This document shows, in pieces, positions 61,501-64,000 of a stretch of 64,000 nucleotides of DNA. The notes below the pieces were generated by a model that was not told the DNA's origin, made no database searches, and worked only from the letters and a program-made list of their open reading frames with translations. The position numbers and the translations under genes were made by a program. The DNA comes from Nymphaea colorata. Lineage: Eukaryota; Streptophyta; Magnoliopsida; Nymphaeales; Nymphaeaceae. The stretch lies in NCBI RefSeq assembly GCF_008831285.2, contig NC_045143.1, forward strand, positions 837,003 to 901,002, given 5' to 3'. The first letter of the stretch is position 1; every line of letters starts with the position of its first letter.

Positions 61501-63642
61501 TTATCTTTTGGTGTCCATTATCATTGACATCATTGCTATTAATTGATTTCTTCTTCATTACCAACATGATGATCTTGCTACCATTAATGCTTAATTTTAA
61601 AAACAACTATAGTACTATTTAAGTACGAGCTCTTGCCACGATCTCTGCCGTAAGTGTCTGCTGTTGCATACGATCTGCAGCTTTGTCCCTGTTAATAGGA
61701 ACCAAGATCATCAACTTTGTATGTTTCTCTACGAACTTAGTACGAGTTCTTGCCAAGGAACTTTTTAATCAGTGTCCGTATTTGCACATCATCTGCGTCC
61801 ATACTTTTTAATAGGAAACAAGATCATCATATTTTTCTCTGTCGAGAAACTGGAAACCATGATCGAAACATGACATCGCAAGTCCAGCTTGCCTGTAACA
61901 CTTGGTGGGTTCTGTCACCACAGCATCAAACTAAGAATACTGTGAACTTCTTAACAACCACAGGAAATGCATGAAATCGTAGCCAAATATTAATCTTACA
62001 ACATGTGCATAACGTCAAATTACTTACAATTGGAAAAATATGTAATCAGGCAGGCATGTAAATGTGAAGACAACCTAAACCAAGATGGACACATGCACAC
62101 CAGGCTCAATTCATTCGATATTTTGACTACCAATTGATCAGAAACTGTAAGAATAGGTTTAGTTGTTCATTATATTCTAAAATCATGTTTGATATAGTCT
62201 TATATATATCTAGTTAATTGGCTTCAGTTTGCTACCAAGAAAGAGACACATACTATGATGAAGGAAAAAATGTTTCTTTTTTGTTTTGTTTTTTTTCTTT
62301 ATAAAAACAGTATGCAGTAGACGGGACCCATGAGACACACATTACTGTACTGTATTGTGATTGAAGGAAAAGGTACTCCAGCTACTTGGTTCAAGCAGTA
62401 CTTCTACTTCTCTAAGACTGCAAGGTAAACACCACCGGACACCAAGAGGCGTCCCCTGAGAAAAGTGCACCCAAAAGAATAGTAACTCCAATGAGGTTTG
62501 AACCCCTGACCAGCAATAGCTGAGCTAATATTTCAGCACTAGTTCTTTTGGTTTTGATTGATTCCGGCACAGAAATCATATTCAAGTTATATGGAGAAGG
62601 AACAAAAGAGAAACCGTGCATAATCATAACGAAATTCAGATTCCTCCAGAAAAATAGCGCAGCTCTAGCAAAAAGCTGCATTGAGTTTGATGATACGCAG
62701 TTTCGATCAATGTTATGAATCCTCACGAAAATCAACTGCCTGTTCTAAAAGTTGTTATCTCGCAAGAGAACGGCAGGCTGAGCTTCAATTAATTTCCCGT
62801 GCAAGGTGCAAAATTAGATTCAAACAAGGGCTTTTACCCATTCTATCAAGCAGAATTGCCTGGTGGTCATGGAAAGTTATTGGCCTTCACGTTCTGTATG
62901 CAATGAACAGCGCGTCGTTGGCATCGCAGACAGAAAAGCCAGAGTTTCGTGCACCCAGTTTTGCGACGGTAAGATTGTCATATTTACAGGACCAAGCCGT
63001 ACTTGTTTCTGCATGTTAAAGATCAAAGACAGGATCAAGCGTGATTCATTTTTTCGTGCATTCATAATCCTCTTGATGCTTGTCATCTGCGGGTGGATCC
63101 ATCTCTTCAACACTAATCAACCCTAGTGAGCTTTGAAACTTCCTTAATCCTCATGTGTTGTCTCCCGTTCCCACATAACAGATCTATAAATACGTCAATC
63201 GAGATCTTGTGCAAAATTGAAGGGAAAGAAACAGAAGAGCAATCATGGGGAGAAAACTATTGATGGGTATTGCTAATTATGTGAAGTCTGTGACTTTAAT
63301 TCATTAACCAGTGACGTGATATGAAAACAGACATGAAGATTTAACCCTTCAGCATGTAAAACTTGAAATTTCTTTTATTCACGGTGTTAATTAGGTATAT
63401 CAACTACAATCATCCAGGAAAAAAAGAGTAAATCAACTACAAATGTCTCATGCTCTTGAGATAATCGCATATTATAAAGTCAGAGGTCAGTTTACATGCG
63501 CATCCCCTTCGTGTTTCTTTAATCTAATGCTATTCAAAAACTCATCTCTTCGGCACCTAATTGATTAAATCACTTTATTCATGGGAATACTAATCTGCCA
63601 ACTTATATTTACAAGGAGTTGAAGTGATCCACCTCTACCTTA
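58600..63642. other. Intergenic DNA between ALY and the STOP1-type gene
   Basis: No intact gene. Degraded GGGCGGAGCC-type hAT MITE pieces lie at about 59606-59770 (GGGCGGAGCCAAGG ... AGCGCCCCCCGAG) and 60676-60800 (CAGGGCCGAGCCAGGGG ...). A weak SINE-like sequence lies at 62395-62545. The final part should include the 3'UTR of the zinc-finger gene. Confidence 0.4.
62395..62545 (-). mobile_element. Weak SINE-like sequence
   Basis: On the minus strand TTAGCTCAGC (A-box-like, 62519-62528) is followed by GGTTCAAACC (B-box-like, 62495-62504). The spacing is shorter than in tRNA genes, so if it is a tRNA-derived SINE it has lost part of the tRNA body. Confidence 0.3.
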
Positions 63643-64000
63643 TCAGGCTTTTCTTGGCAGAGTTGAGCACCTCACAAAGGGAGTGTGACCCTTGAATAAG
63701 GCAACATGTCCCAGAAGCTTGTCCTTTCTAGAGAAGCTTGTCCCGCAGGAGCACTGCCACTTGAGATCCCCACAGTGCTTTTCATGTGTTCTCAGATCTG
63801 CCAACACTGAGAACTTCTTAGAGTTGCACCTCTTGCAGACATAGACCTTAGGACAGTGGCTTCTCTTGTAGTGATTCTTCACACATATCATTGATTTCAG
63901 GGGCTGGAATTTCGCATGGTTCTTGTTCCACCTGCACCCTTCATGTGGGCATGAATACTTCCTGGGGACGTCCAATGGGGAGCCCTTGTCCATGCCATCC
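63643..64000 (-). CDS. STOP1-type C2H2 zinc finger protein, C-terminal part (cut by window edge)
   Basis: The minus-strand frame stays open to the window edge, so the gene's 5' part lies beyond 64000. Visible residues include [58 protein letters not shown] and [20 protein letters not shown]. These are the last three zinc fingers of SENSITIVE TO PROTON RHIZOTOXICITY 1/2: a C-x4-C finger with H-x4-H, a C2HC finger ending HEKHC, and a CSC finger. STOP1 is a nuclear transcription factor that activates acid- and aluminium-tolerance genes such as malate and citrate transporters. The tail after GHTP is short ([11 protein letters not shown]), so this paralogue ends soon after the last finger. STOP1 versus STOP2 cannot be decided. 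Confidence 0.88.
   Translation of the reverse strand, partial: DGMDKGSPLDVPRKYSCPHEGCRWNKNHAKFQPLKSMICVKNHYKRSHCPKVYVCKRCNSKKFSVLADLRTHEKHCGDLKWQCSCGTSFSRKDKLLGHVALFKGHTPFVRCSTLPRKA

Overview
The window is nuclear DNA of a flowering plant. The evidence is a canonical plant histone H4, intron-rich genes with standard plant splice sites, plant-specific families (ACT-domain-repeat protein, cytosolic UDP-xylose synthase, STOP1-type zinc finger, ALY/THO4, THA8-like PPR protein), AT-rich intergenic DNA, and many plant-type mobile-element remnants (hAT, copia LTR, LINE, SINE-like, foldback elements, MITEs). The lineage within angiosperms cannot be fixed from what is visible.

Layout. Positions 1-740 look like the promoter and 5' leader of a leftward gene whose coding part lies outside the window. 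Positions 740-19600 hold no intact gene. This stretch is a repeat nest with three foldback elements (741-1998, 10651-10993 with a 5S rRNA-like core, 13355-14048), two direct copies of a ~1.9-2.0 kb repeat (2812-4797 and 15645-17536), a copia-type LTR with primer-binding site (6314-7597), an hAT MITE with a perfect 8-bp target duplication (5911-6086), coding-like fragments including one resembling the C-terminal part of a SMAX1-LIKE protein (10257-10493), and a LINE 3' fragment (19352-19549).

From 22 kb onward there are six real genes, all on the minus strand: an ACR9/ACR10-type ACT-repeat protein (6 coding exons, 22241-25733), histone H4 (32676-32987), a THA8/At1g62350-like PPR protein (2 exons, 34423-37031), a cytosolic UDP-glucuronic acid decarboxylase (UXS, 12 coding exons, 38188-45165), an ALY/THO4 mRNA-export adaptor (5 exons, 49879-58312), and the C-terminal zinc fingers of a STOP1-type factor cut by the window edge (63643-64000). 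Splice sites were placed by reading frame and family conservation. The spliced products are 421, 103, 262, 347 and 250 residues.

The genes do not form a pathway: nucleotide-sugar synthesis for cell walls, chromatin, organelle RNA metabolism, mRNA export, amino-acid sensing and acid/aluminium-tolerance transcription sit side by side, as is normal for plants. The most notable structural points are the 5S-bearing foldback, the very long foldback at 741-1998, a GC-AG intron in UXS, a 6.3-kb ALY intron holding two opposed hAT transposase remnants, a possible NAGNAG acceptor at the last ALY exon, and the uniform minus-strand orientation of all genes.
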